64,000 nucleotides of DNA from contig NZ_MDZA01000011.1 of NCBI RefSeq assembly GCF_001816125.1, positions 1 to 64,000 of the forward strand, written 5' to 3'. The DNA is from Hymenobacter coccineus (GTDB lineage Bacteria; Bacteroidota; Bacteroidia; Cytophagales; Hymenobacteraceae). Made by a program: the position numbers and the translations under genes. Under the pieces are notes generated by a model, which was not told the DNA's origin, searched no databases, and saw only the letters and a program-made list of their open reading frames with translations. This document shows, one piece after another, positions 46,292 to 57,431 of this stretch. The first letter of the stretch is position 1, and the number at the start of each line of letters is the position of its first letter.

Positions 46292-47014
46292 AAAAAAAAA
46301 CTAATAGATTTGCTATAATCTGATTATCAACATATTGCAAAAGACAAGAAATTCGAAACTATTTCGCCTATTTTACATTTCTGCTATTTCAGTACGGTTG
46401 AACATCCTTTAAGGACTTTTTAGCGTGTTATAGTGACTATACTGCCCCGATCCAGATTATTGTTAAACTAAGATCAAATCATATATGCTTGATTTTGAGA
46501 CGATAATAATACTAATAAATAATAATAGGCCAGCACAGCTTGAGGTTTCGAAAATCTGTTCGTGTAATGATATTATTCGAAGTTTGCGCTTTTAACTTGT
46601 ATAAAAAAGCTAAGTTGCTTAAATAAATATCAGGTACTTAATTATCTTGAATTAATAAAAATTTTACAATAAATTATGTAATAAACGGGCCTTATATTGC
46701 TGTTATAAATTTTGTATAATTATGCTATTAAATTTACCCTAATATTTAGCAGCTATGTCAGATAATGCTCCTAAAAATCGAGGTAAGCGTTCTACTTAGT
46801 AGGAGAGAGAGGTAGCATTTAACCAGATGCAAGCAAGCCATGCTTTCTTCATGAACATAGCAGCAGAAAAGGTTACAATGGTGCTTGGTAAAGGACACAC
46901 GATGGTCTGTGCTGAACACCCAACAAAAGCTTTCACCGTCTGGGTGAAAGGCTTTTTGTTGGTTTGAAGAACTTTCAATAGTACCTGCTTGCAAGCTTTG
47001 CAGACTGGACGCTT
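46292..47014. other. AT-rich intergenic region with a hairpin
   Basis: A strongly AT-rich spacer upstream of the giant gene that should contain its promoter. At 46921-46961 an imperfect hairpin (CAACAAAAGCTTTCACC with its near-complement, ending GCTTTTTGTTG) looks like a terminator for either direction. A short plus-strand frame with several Met codons precedes it (about 46825-46965), but nothing supports it as a gene. Confidence 0.45.
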
Positions 47015-47350
47015 TTAGCGCCGTGCAATGCGGTGCTGATTAGTATTGCGGGCCAGTATTACGGGGACATCGCCCGAGCAACTGCCTAATTGGTCGCCGT
47101 GATCCAAATGGGCTTGCGAGGCACTAACCGACACGCTGATATCATGGCCGTTATGGCAAATTATTACCTTCTCGTTGGAACCGATAGCCTTGCTGGGCTT
47201 GTCAGCGCCTGCGGCAACAGGGCTGGCCTGGGCCGAAGCGGCCAGACCGAGTGCACAGCACAGCAGCAATTGCCGCCATAAAGCCTTCCCACCTAACCGG
47301 GTCGGCAGCAACTGAGCAGTATTGAGCTTACTAAAGATGGAATTTTGCAT
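47015..47350 (-). CDS. small secreted protein with CHxGH...HLDHGDxLGxC motif
   Basis: A 111-residue protein with an internal signal-type hydrophobic stretch (about residues 27-42, ending AQAS). The mature part is dominated by KVIICHNGHDISVSVSASQ followed by AHLDHGDQLGSC. This Cys/His motif recurs in small exported proteins of many bacteria and could bind a metal, but its function is not known to me. Past the second Cys the tail is short. It is flanked by long AT-rich spacers and sits alone. Confidence 0.7.
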   Translation of the reverse strand: MQNSIFSKLNTAQLLPTRLGGKALWRQLLLCCALGLAASAQASPVAAGADKPSKAIGSNEKVIICHNGHDISVSVSASQAHLDHGDQLGSCSGDVPVILARNTNQHRIARR

Positions 47351-47944
47351 GGTTATAAAAGTAGTAAGGTTAAAAAATAGGTGATAACTCCAGGCACAAG
47401 CAACGCCTTAATAGAGAAAGAACTTCGCTGGCAAAGTAATAGACATTTTTTTGTTAATACTAATAATAATCATATTTTATAACTTATCCTATCCATAGTT
47501 CAAATTAGCTTACTAATCTCACTTAAATCTTTCCTGCAAGCTGTTCATGAATGAGCATAATATGATTTATTGTCAGATACTTACAAATAATAGGGAAATC
47601 TTAAGTGTGCCTTATATACTTGCCTTCCACAAGAAAATCTTCTCCAAACATATCTTCCATATATTGGATTTATTCAATTTTATCCTGTGCGACGGTGGCT
47701 GGCCTGACAGAGCTGCCCCGTTCTAAATGGTGGCTATCATGCTCTACAGGCTCAACCTGCCCATGGCTGCCAACCTTTTCGCTGTTAGCGGCCGGTATCC
47801 GTGAACAAGGCCAAGAAAGCTGCCAGATTGATTTGGCTGGCAAATCTCAGGACACGTGCTTCGAATTGGAGCTGGCCGTTGAAACCGCCAGCTATGTACA
47901 CGCATGAGCCACTTGCTGCCACTGTATTGACTTCAATCTACGTT
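47351..47944. other. intergenic, no gene seen
   Basis: An AT-rich part (47351-47680), probably the promoter region of the small secreted protein, is followed by mixed sequence. One plus-strand frame of about 100 codons (47605-47907) has no recognisable family and no other support. Confidence 0.4.
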
Positions 47945-48204
47945 GTTGCGGGGCGGTGGAACGCACAAGGTTTCTCGGGGAGGCACCGTAGTACCAGGTG
48001 GTCTGACGGCGGTAACCCAGTCGTAGCGGCTGGTGGGGCCGCTTTCGGTAAACCGGGCCACATAGAGCTTCAGCGGCGCCGAAGGCACAGATGAGCGCGC
48101 GGCGGTGCCAAATCGGGTGACCCCCCCCCCCAGCAACTACCGGTCACATACACGCGGGCGCCGGTGACGGCCAGGGCGCTGGTACTGCAAATGACCGTGC
48201 CGCC
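47945..48204 (-). pseudogene. relic of a repeat-propeller surface protein
   Basis: The minus strand reads SALAVTGARVYVTGSCW, then after a run of eleven C residues (48121-48131) RFGTAARSSV, LKLYVARFTESGPTSRYDW and VTAV. This is one repeat of the 'VYVTGSF...FG...YVAKLTDAGP..W' type found in large secreted Bacteroidota proteins. The frame breaks at the C-run and the piece has no start or end. Confidence 0.55.
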
Positions 48205-48220
48205 TAGGCCAGGGCCTCGC

Positions 48221-48412
48221 TCAGCGCCGTGGGAAGCCTACGTCGAGCGTATTCGACAGTTCCCAACTGAGCCCGTAGTGGGCGTGCCAGTCGCGCACAG
48301 CGACCAGGTAGAGGAAACCCCTGGCCATGGGAATGCAGGTGATGTCAGCCGCTCCCTACTCCGGTGGTTGCCGTGGCCGGGCGCTCGCGCAGCAGGTATG
48401 GGTAGGGCGTGA
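48221..48412 (-). mobile_element. IS3-family transposase fragment
   Basis: The minus strand gives PYLLRERP and, one frame away, ADITCIPMARGFLYLVAV and RDWHAHYGLSWELSNTLD, the DDE core region of IS3-group transposases. The fragment ends at a TGA (48221-48223) beside the propeller relic. It is a different IS3 lineage from the element at 33.8-35 kb. The ~350 bp from here to the response regulator hold no gene. Confidence 0.7.
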
Positions 48413-48766
48413 TGCCCTGCCCGGGGACCGCCAAGCGCGGCTTGGAGTAGACCGGCTATAGTGTACGGCCTGGCCGCCGCCGTCGCCGCTTTTTCAGCCG
48501 GCCGACCGCTTATCGTCAGGGAAAACCAGTGGTAGCTAGTCAAACTGGTAGGCCGGTTAAAAAAGCCGACCGACCGGACCATATACCAACTTGAAAACCG
48601 ATCTAATTAGAAGAATTATTAAAAACACTTGGGGTCTACCCAAAAAGGGGGCGCAGCCCTGTCAGGAGGGACACGCCGGGCCAGCCCACAGATTCTCTCC
48701 AGGTTTGCTTCGTTTTTTCGCCCCCTGGCCGGCGAAACTTCCCGCCCGCGGCCAGATTATCTTTTT

Positions 48767-49444
48767 ATGAAGCTCTTGCTCGTCGAAGACGAACCCGCCC
48801 TGCGCGCTGTGCTGCTCGAGTCGCTGCGCCCCGGCGGCTACGTGGTGGAAGTGGCCGCCGATTTTGCCCAGGCCTACGAGAAAATCAAGCTCTACCGCTA
48901 CGACTGCGTGCTGCTCGACCTGACGCTGCCCGACGGCAACGGCCTCGACCTGGTGCGGGCCCTCAAGGCGGACAACTCGCCGGCCGGGGTGCTGATCTTC
49001 ACCGCCCGGGACACCTTGGAGGACCGCATCGCCGGCCTCGACCTGGGGGCCGACGACTACCTCGTCAAGCCCTTTCACCTCTCGGAACTGAACGCCCGGC
49101 TGCGGGCCATCATCCGGCGGCGGCAGTTCCAGGGCCAGCACCACATCGTGTTCCGCGACCTGCTGGTGTGGCCCGATCAGGCCGAAGTGCTGGTCCGTGG
49201 CGAACCCCTCACGCTCACCCGTAAAGAGTACGACCTGCTCCTCTACCTGCTCGCCAACCCCGACCGTGTGCTCACCAAAGAAGCCATCGCCGAGCACCTC
49301 TGCGGCGACGCCGTGGACGCCGCCGACTCGTTCGATTTCATCTATACCCACTTTAAAAACCTGCGCAAAAAGCTTCAAGAAAAAGGCGCCGATAACTACA
49401 TCCGCACCATGTACGGCGTCGGGTATAAGCTGAGCAGCGAGTAG
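48767..49444 (+). CDS. OmpR/PhoB-type response regulator
   Basis: A 225-residue transcriptional regulator: receiver domain (Glu7/Asp8, phosphoacceptor Asp51 in VLLDLTLPDGNG, Lys101 in YLVKPF) followed by a winged-helix DNA-binding domain (GEPLTLTRKEYDLLLYLLAN to IRTMYGVGYKL). ATG 48767 starts the receiver; upstream in-frame codons are not conserved. A histidine kinase follows 195 bp downstream, with a palindromic repeat in the gap. Target genes are unknown; autoregulation is common for such pairs. Confidence 0.93.
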   Translation: MKLLLVEDEPALRAVLLESLRPGGYVVEVAADFAQAYEKIKLYRYDCVLLDLTLPDGNGLDLVRALKADNSPAGVLIFTARDTLEDRIAGLDLGADDYLVKPFHLSELNARLRAIIRRRQFQGQHHIVFRDLLVWPDQAEVLVRGEPLTLTRKEYDLLLYLLANPDRVLTKEAIAEHLCGDAVDAADSFDFIYTHFKNLRKKLQEKGADNYIRTMYGVGYKLSSE

Positions 49445-49488
49445 GTTTTGAGATGCAGGTTTCGGGCGTATTGTTGTTTTGAACATCG

Positions 49489-49602
49489 GCTGTCATCCTG
49501 AACGCAGTGAAGGATCTGAGGACAGCCGAACGTTTTGCAGTAATTATTCACTGCGCGCCGTGCAGCGGTGAGTAGATCCTTCACTGCGTTCAGTATGACA
49601 GC
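49489..49602. repeat. inverted repeat of the GTCATSCTGAACGCAGTGAA type
   Basis: The arms 49489-49517 and 49574-49602 (29 nt, one mismatch) are separated by a ~56-nt loop containing CAGTAATTATTCACTG. It occupies the spacer between the response regulator and its kinase; the right arm ends 37 bp before the kinase start. Confidence 0.85.
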
Positions 49603-49639
49603 AGGCATTCACCAACTCACTCATTCACCAACTCACCGC

Positions 49640-50902
49640 ATGAAGCTGCTTGCCGCTACCAACCGCTACTACCTGGCCCTGGCGGCGGTGCTGTTTGCGG
49701 TGGGCAGCGGGGCCCTGTACGTGGGCGTGAACCAAGCGCTGCGCCACGAGGTGGGCGAACAGCTGGATATTCGCCGCCACGAAGTGGAGCAGCTGGTGCG
49801 TGCCGGCCGGCCGCTGCCGGGGCCCCCGTTCGAGTCGGGGCTGGAGGTGAGCGCGGGGCCCCGGCCGCTGGGTTTCGGCGACGTGCTGCTGCGCGACACG
49901 CTGGAGCACGAGTCGGTGCCGCACCGGCAGCTCACGTTTGCGGTGCGCCCGGCCGTGGGGCCCCCTGTATGGGTTACGGTGCGCAAGTCGCTGGTGGAAA
50001 CCGATGACTTGGTGCGCGTTATCCTGGCCACCATGCTGGGGGTGCTGGCGGCGCTGCTGGGCGGCGCGGCCCTGCTCAACCGCTGGCTGACGGAGCGGTT
50101 GTGGGCCCCGTTTCGGCACACGCTGGGGGCCCTGCGCAGCTACGACTTGCAGCAGCACCGACCCCTGGCGCTGCCTACGCCCGCCATCGCCGAGTTTGCC
50201 GAGCTGAACCTAGCCCTGACACACCTCAGCCAGCGCCTGGTGGCCGACTACGAAAACCTGCGCGAATTCACGGCCAACGCCGCCCATGAAACCCAGACGC
50301 CACTGGCCATCATGCAGGCCCAGCTGGAGCAACTGCTGCAACTGCCGGCCCTGGAGCAGGACCCCGCCGCCGCGCCGCTGCTGGCCGAGCTGTACGGGGC
50401 CACACGCCGCCTCTCGCGCCTGCACCAGGCGCTGGGGCTGCTCAGCCGCATCGAGAACCGCCAGTTTGCCGCCGCCGCGCCGGTGCGGCTCGGCGAGCTA
50501 TTGGCCGAAAAAAGCCAGCAGCTGGGGCCCCTGCTCGAAGCCCGGGGCCTAGTCCTGCACCTGCACGCGCCCGCGCCGCTGGTGCTGCACATGCACCCCG
50601 GCCTAGCCGATTCGCTGGTGCACAACTTGCTGCACAACGCCATCAAGCACAACGAGCCGGGCGGCGACGTAACGGCCATACTGGGCAGCAATTACCTGGA
50701 AATCAGCAACCCCGGGGCCGACCCGGGCGGCGACCCGGCCCGCTTCTTTGAGCGCTTCCGCAAGCACCGCGCCACCGCCGACTCGCCCGGCCTGGGCCTG
50801 AGCATCGTGCAGCAAATCGGGGTATACTACGGGTTTGGAGTGAGCTACGCCTTCGAGCCAGCCGGCCGGCGGCACGTGCTGCGGGTGCAGTTCGGGGCGT
50901 AG
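49640..50902 (+). CDS. sensor histidine kinase
   Basis: A 420-residue membrane kinase with two transmembrane helices (about residues 10-30 and 135-155) bracketing a ~105-residue periplasmic sensor domain. The phosphoacceptor is His216 in NAAHETQTPLAIM; this HETQTP variant of HExRTP occurs in Bacteroidota QseC-like kinases. The ATPase has N-box NLLHNAIKHN and G2 box SPGLGLSIV, but the usual DxG of the G1 box reads SNPGAD. ATG 49640 is chosen because it directly precedes the first helix. It is paired with the preceding OmpR-type regulator and followed by a strong bidirectional terminator. Confidence 0.9.
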   Translation: MKLLAATNRYYLALAAVLFAVGSGALYVGVNQALRHEVGEQLDIRRHEVEQLVRAGRPLPGPPFESGLEVSAGPRPLGFGDVLLRDTLEHESVPHRQLTFAVRPAVGPPVWVTVRKSLVETDDLVRVILATMLGVLAALLGGAALLNRWLTERLWAPFRHTLGALRSYDLQQHRPLALPTPAIAEFAELNLALTHLSQRLVADYENLREFTANAAHETQTPLAIMQAQLEQLLQLPALEQDPAAAPLLAELYGATRRLSRLHQALGLLSRIENRQFAAAAPVRLGELLAEKSQQLGPLLEARGLVLHLHAPAPLVLHMHPGLADSLVHNLLHNAIKHNEPGGDVTAILGSNYLEISNPGADPGGDPARFFERFRKHRATADSPGLGLSIVQQIGVYYGFGVSYAFEPAGRRHVLRVQFGA

Positions 50903-50929
50903 GGCCCTCCGCGCAATTTCTGACAAAAG

Positions 50930-50985
50930 AAACGGCCCGTTCGGGGCCCCCGCACCAATTAGCGGGGGCCCCGAACGGGCCGTTT
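50930..50985. terminator. bidirectional intrinsic terminator
   Basis: Perfect 24-bp arms 50930-50953 and 50962-50985 (AAACGGCCCGTTCGGGGCCC...) around an 8-nt loop, flanked by A and T runs, between the convergent kinase and cytochrome genes. Confidence 0.92.
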
Positions 50986-50999
50986 TACTACGGTAAAAG

Positions 51000-51464
51000 C
51001 TACTTGCCGGCGGCGCGGGTGGCTTTCACTTCGGCCACGCTGATGGCACTGGCTTTGTTGCCGAACGAGTTGCGCACGTAGGTGAGCACGGCGGCCATTT
51101 GGGCATCGGTGAGGAAGTCGTGGGCCGGCATTACGTTGCGGTACGTCTCGCCCTGGATTTCCACTTTCTCCGCGAAACCGTGCACCAGGATGTTGGTTAG
51201 GCGCGCTTTATCGCCGAGCACGTACTCGGTTTTGGTGAGCGGCGGGTTCATGTTCTGCACGCCGCCGCCGTCGGCCTGGTGGCAGCTGAGGCAGTACTGG
51301 ATATACACTTGCTTGCCCTGGGCCAGCAGCGCCGGGGCGGGGGCCCCGGCGGCGGCTTTGGGTTTGGCCTTGGGCTTGGTTTGGGCCCCGGCGGGCCCGG
51401 CGCCTGGCAGCGCCAGGGCCGCGACCAGCAGCAGGGAAGCCCCCAAAAGAGAAGAACGGATCAT
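51000..51464 (-). CDS. periplasmic monohaem cytochrome c
   Basis: A 154-residue exported class I cytochrome c. A signal peptide (ending AGAQ) and a Lys/Pro/Ala linker are followed by CLSCH at residues 58-62 and a likely axial Met112 in RNVMPAHDFL. It starts one base after the stop of the upstream sugar dehydrogenase gene, so the two are translationally coupled, and it probably accepts electrons from that enzyme. Length and spacing are normal for the family. Confidence 0.9.
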   Translation of the reverse strand: MIRSSLLGASLLLVAALALPGAGPAGAQTKPKAKPKAAAGAPAPALLAQGKQVYIQYCLSCHQADGGGVQNMNPPLTKTEYVLGDKARLTNILVHGFAEKVEIQGETYRNVMPAHDFLTDAQMAAVLTYVRNSFGNKASAISVAEVKATRAAGK

Positions 51465-51465
51465 G

Positions 51466-52746
51466 CTACTTGTTGTAAACGATGCGGAAAATGGTGCCTT
51501 TTGAGTCGTCGCTCACGTAGAGCGAGCCGTCGGGGCCCTGGGCCAGGCCGCAGGGGCGGTGGTCGGCGCGGCCCGAAGCCGTTTTGGCCGCTGAGCCCGA
51601 AAAGTTGTCGGCAAACACCTCGTATGGGCCATTCGGCTTGCCGTCTTTAAAGGGCTGGAAAGCAACGAAGTAGCCCATCTGGGGCTCGGGGGCCCGGTTC
51701 CAGGAGCCGTGGAAGGCGATAAAGGCGCCGTTGCGGTACTTGGCCGGGAACATGGTGCCAGTGTAGAACAGCAGCGCGTTGGGGGCCATGTGGGCCGGGT
51801 AGGCGGCCACCGGGTTGATGTACTTGTCGGTCACGGCCTTCTTGCCGTCGCCGCCGTACTCGGGGGCCAGCATTTTCTCGTGCTTGGCGGGGTCGTAGTA
51901 GATGTAGGGCCAGCCGGCGTTGTCGCCGCCTTTTACGGCGTACATGCACTCGGCCGGCAACTGCGACGACGTTTTCTCGTCGTACATGGCCGGGAAAATG
52001 TCGTGTAGCTGGTCGCGGCCGTGCTGCATCACGAAGAGCTGGTTGTCCTTCGCGTTCCAATCGAGGCCCACCACGTTGCGCAGGCCGGTGGCGTAGCGCG
52101 TGCCCTGGGCCTGGCGCTGGCGCTGCCCATCGGCCTTGAACTGCCAGATGCCGCCCGCCGAGTCCAGCACCGGGCAATTTGCAATGCCCATTGAGCCCTT
52201 CTCGCGGTCCTTCACCTGGCACGAGTTGGAGTAGGCCCCCACGTTTACGTACAGGTTGCCGGCGTCGTCGAGCACGATGGACTTGCTCTCGTGCTCCTGG
52301 CCCAGCTTGAGGCCGGCCACCACCAGCTCGGGCTGGCTGGGGCTCACCACCTGGTTCTTGGCGTCGAGCTTGTAACGGTACACGTCTTTGTCGGACGAGG
52401 CGTACAAGTACCCGTTTTTCAGGTACATGCCCGTGCCGCCGTAGTTGCCGAAGCCGCTGGTCACGGTGGCCTTGCCGGTGGCTGTGGGCTTGAGCACCAA
52501 GATGCCGCCCTGGGCGGTGGGCTTGTTGAGCTTCACGTACACCGTGCCCTCGGGCGAGACGGCGAGGTGGCGGGCCTTGCCGCCGGTTTCGGCCACTACC
52601 AAGGCCCCAAAGCCCGCGGGCAGCTTCAGGCCGGCGTTGCCGGGGTCGGGGGCCACGCGGGGCGCGGCCGGCGCGAGGGCAAACAAAGCCGCGCCGCCGG
52701 CCAGTACGGCGGGCAGCAAGGCGTAGCGAAGAGCAGAAGTTTTCAT
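51466..52746 (-). CDS. PQQ-dependent sugar dehydrogenase-like (sorbosone dehydrogenase family)
   Basis: A 426-residue exported beta-propeller protein of the glucose/sorbosone dehydrogenase type. A signal anchor spans residues 7-28. Landmarks include QEHESKSIVLDDAGNLYVNV, ATGLRNVVGLDWNAKDNQLF, the MQHGRDQLHDIFP block and the terminal DHRPCGLAQGPDGSLYVSDD. Such enzymes oxidise sugars or related alcohols/aldehydes in the periplasm with PQQ and pass electrons to a cytochrome, here probably the coupled downstream gene. ATG 52744-52746 starts the signal peptide; a long in-frame upstream extension lacks family character. No PQQ synthesis genes are in the window. Confidence 0.87.
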   Translation of the reverse strand: MKTSALRYALLPAVLAGGAALFALAPAAPRVAPDPGNAGLKLPAGFGALVVAETGGKARHLAVSPEGTVYVKLNKPTAQGGILVLKPTATGKATVTSGFGNYGGTGMYLKNGYLYASSDKDVYRYKLDAKNQVVSPSQPELVVAGLKLGQEHESKSIVLDDAGNLYVNVGAYSNSCQVKDREKGSMGIANCPVLDSAGGIWQFKADGQRQRQAQGTRYATGLRNVVGLDWNAKDNQLFVMQHGRDQLHDIFPAMYDEKTSSQLPAECMYAVKGGDNAGWPYIYYDPAKHEKMLAPEYGGDGKKAVTDKYINPVAAYPAHMAPNALLFYTGTMFPAKYRNGAFIAFHGSWNRAPEPQMGYFVAFQPFKDGKPNGPYEVFADNFSGSAAKTASGRADHRPCGLAQGPDGSLYVSDDSKGTIFRIVYNK

Positions 52747-53002
52747 GAGTAAAGAAAGGAAAAGAATGGCAAAACCAAGGCCTCGAGGCTTGTACTCCAA
52801 ACGGCGGCCGGTGGTTGGCCTACAAGCCCCGGGCGGCGCCCAAAGTTTCCTGGGCCCCAGCCGACCGCCGGTCCGATAAAAATAAGACCAACCTTGCCAG
52901 CGATAATTCATTGAATATCTGTAAAAAAATGGCTTTGGTGCTCCTCCGCAGGCGGTTTGGCGGCGAACCTGCGCTGGGCGGGCTACGTTTCTTCGTACTC
53001 CC

Positions 53003-53482
53003 ATGCCCACCCGCCCTTTTGCCCTGCACCACTTCGTCTACCTGAGCCGCGCCACGGCGCCGCTGGGCGTTGAGGCCTTGCAGGAGCTGCTGCACAAGGC
53101 CCGGCTGTTCAACCAAGCCCACCGCATCACGGGCCTGCTGCTCTACAGCGACGGGCCCGACAACACCCCGGGCGTGTTCTTCCAGATTCTGGAGGGACCC
53201 GAGGACGCCATCCGCAGCCTGATATCGGGCATTCGCCTCGACGACCGCAACACCAACCTGCAGGTGCTGGTGGATGGCCCCGCCGAGCAGCGCATGTTTC
53301 CGGACTGGGCCATGGGCTTCACCGCCCTCGTGCCACCCGACATGGAAGCCCTCACCGGCTACGTGGACCCTACCAAGCCCCGCTTCCTGCTGCCCCGCGC
53401 CCACGCCATGACGCCCGCACTGCGCCAGCTGCTTGCCGAAGTACTGGCCGAATACCCCCTCTGGCCCCATGGGCTCGACTAA
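53003..53482 (+). CDS. BLUF-domain blue-light photoreceptor
   Basis: A 159-residue single-domain protein of the BLUF family, which binds FAD and changes its hydrogen bonding in blue light. Key residues are present: Tyr13 (HFVYLSRA), Asn37 (ARLFNQAHRITGLLLY), Gln61 (FFQILEG) and Trp102 (DWAMGF). A short insertion (DGPDNTP) lengthens the loop before the Gln strand. No output domain is attached, so signalling must go through a partner; the nearest same-strand gene is a frameshifted small protein 230 bp downstream. It is divergent from the sugar dehydrogenase gene. Confidence 0.92.
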   Translation: MPTRPFALHHFVYLSRATAPLGVEALQELLHKARLFNQAHRITGLLLYSDGPDNTPGVFFQILEGPEDAIRSLISGIRLDDRNTNLQVLVDGPAEQRMFPDWAMGFTALVPPDMEALTGYVDPTKPRFLLPRAHAMTPALRQLLAEVLAEYPLWPHGLD

Positions 53483-53712
53483 GCGCAAGCGCAATCTATA
53501 CCCCGAACTGGGTAGCCCGAGCGCGAGCCTTTCCGGTAGCCCAATCCCCCCGCGGAGATGCTCGCCGTGCCCACGTGCGGGTTTCCAAATCCAAGCTGCA
53601 AGCAATTTGCAACTTAATGCCTTCCTGGGCAATTGCAGCCCGATTCAGGCCGCTCCAGCTTGTATACTATGGCCCGATTTATGCCAAGGCCCGGGCTAAA
53701 AACTTCTGCGCC

Positions 53713-54143
53713 ATGCCGTATTCGCTGCTGTTATCCTGGCCATTCGTCACCATTGGGCACGACGTGCCCCGGGGGTGGCTGTACGTGGACTGGCGGGGCC
53801 CCAAACCCGCGAATCGGTGGCGTGTGGCGCGGCGCAGGTGCAGTATTTTTTGCAAGCCACGGGCTGCCGCAAGCTGCTGAACGACAACACCAACGTGACC
53901 GGCCAATGGCTTCCGGAAAGCACCGGGTGGGTCATTAGCGAGCTGCTGCCGGGCCTGCACGCGGCCGGCCTGCGGCACATGGCCTGGGTGTACGCGGCCG
54001 ATTCGGGCAGCTGGCGCTCGGCCGAGGTGACGCTGGCCCTGGCGGCGGCCGCACCCACGGTCATGGCCTTCCACGACGTGCCCGAGGCCTACACGTGGCT
54101 GGTGGCGGCGGGTGGCGCCGCCGCCGGGGCCCCAACCGCGTAG
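53713..54143 (+). pseudogene. small unidentified protein gene, frameshifted
   Basis: ATG 53713 opens FVTIGHDVPRGWLYVDWRGP; the sequence then continues one frame over as QTRESVACGAAQVQYFLQAT, LLNDNTNVTGQW, and so on, to TAG 54141-54143. The join is at GGGGCCCC 53795-53802, and one extra C would restore a ~144-residue protein. The style (a strand, a helix, then NDNTxVxG) recalls STAS/SpoIIAA-like single-domain proteins found in Hymenobacter, but the function is unknown. Apart from the frameshift nothing is damaged, so a base-calling error is quite possible. Confidence 0.65.
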
Positions 54144-56396
<2,253 letters not shown>

Positions 56397-56408
56397 GGGC
56401 CCTAAAAT

Positions 56409-56436
56409 GTAGCTTGGACTTTGTAGTCCGAGCTAC
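56409..56436. terminator. short hairpin between convergent genes
   Basis: GTAGCTTGGACT pairs with AGTCCGAGCTAC (one mismatch) around a 4-nt loop, between the ends of the GH97 and SDR genes. No U-tract is evident. Confidence 0.55.
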
Positions 56437-56443
56437 TGATCGG

Positions 56444-57322
56444 CTACTTGAAGTAGCTGCCCTCCTCTAAATCGGCCAGCAGGCCCTTGTGGCTGGGGTG
56501 CCAAGCTAGCTGCTGCTGGGTGAGGGCGCTGGAAGCCGGCATGTCCATGCCGACGAAGCGGGCCATCCAGCCAAAGTGGTCGGCGGCCTCCGCGGGTGAT
56601 TTGCTGGCGACCGGCACGCCCAAGTGGCGGCCGATGATGGCCGCAAGCTCGCGCATCGATACGCCTTCGTCGGCCACGCCGTGGTAGCGGGCCCCGGCCA
56701 CGCCGTGCTCCAGCGCCAGCCGGAAGAGGTGGGCCGCGTCGAGGCGGTGCACGGCGGGCCAGCGGTTGAGCCCTTCACCTACGTACGCCGCCACGCCCTT
56801 TTGGCGGGCAATGTTGATGAGGGTGGGCACAAAGCCGAGGTCACCGAGGTCATGCACGGAGGCCGCCAGGCGCACCACCGACGCCCGCACGCCCTGCGCT
56901 ACCAGCGCCAGCGCGGCCGGCTCCGACAAGCGGGGCGAAGGGCCGGGCGTGTCTTCTTCGGTGCCGAGGCGGCCCAGGGCCAGGCCTGCCAGCCCGGCAG
57001 TGACCAGCAAGGGGCGGCCCGAGCCGGCCAGCGCGCTGCCGAGCGTCTCAATGGCCAGTTTATCGGCCTGGCCCGCGGCCTCGTAGGCGGAGAAATCGTG
57101 GCCGTAGGCCGCGTGGATTACGCCGTCGGCCGCGGCCGCGCCGCGCCGCAGGCTGTCGAGGTCTTCGAGGGACCCCGGGTGGGCCTCGGCGCCCGCGGCG
57201 ATGAGGGCCTGAGCGGCGGCCTCCGAGCGGGCGAGGCCGAGCACCTGGTGGCCCGTGCCGAGTAGTTCTTGAACGATGGCCGAGCCAATGAAGCCCGAAG
57301 CGCCGGTTACGAAAACACGCAT
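56444..57322 (-). CDS. NAD(P)-dependent epimerase/reductase-like SDR protein
   Basis: A 292-residue atypical extended short-chain dehydrogenase. The N-terminal nucleotide-binding motif TGASGFIGSAIV (GxxGxxG) and the DGVIHAAYGHD strand are typical. The usual YxxxK catalytic pair is not apparent after the LLVTAGLAG strand, as in several SDR subgroups that act on other chemistry or only bind NAD(P). The protein is complete at both ends. It follows an AraC-family regulator gene on the same strand by 109 bp and may be its target. The substrate is unknown. Confidence 0.85.
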   Translation of the reverse strand: MRVFVTGASGFIGSAIVQELLGTGHQVLGLARSEAAAQALIAAGAEAHPGSLEDLDSLRRGAAAADGVIHAAYGHDFSAYEAAGQADKLAIETLGSALAGSGRPLLVTAGLAGLALGRLGTEEDTPGPSPRLSEPAALALVAQGVRASVVRLAASVHDLGDLGFVPTLINIARQKGVAAYVGEGLNRWPAVHRLDAAHLFRLALEHGVAGARYHGVADEGVSMRELAAIIGRHLGVPVASKSPAEAADHFGWMARFVGMDMPASSALTQQQLAWHPSHKGLLADLEEGSYFK

Positions 57323-57431
57323 GTGGTGGTCTGTTTGGGGTGATCAGTAAGTACCCCACAAAGGTCCGGCAGGCGGGCGGCGGCGGCGTTGCGCGGACCA
57401 AACCATCTGCTGAATAATTCAAACAATCGCA

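Noticed and set aside
46758..46994. Small ORFs on both strands before the hairpin at 46921
   Set aside because: No signal peptide, no family resemblance, several in-frame stops in the alternative frames; the hairpin explains part of the apparent conservation.
47605..47907. 100-codon plus-strand ORF
   Set aside because: No recognisable domain and no promoter or neighbour evidence; lies in a region of relics.
48121..48131. Run of eleven C residues considered as a phase-variation switch
   Set aside because: The surrounding gene is only a fragment without start or end, so slippage would not switch a functional product.
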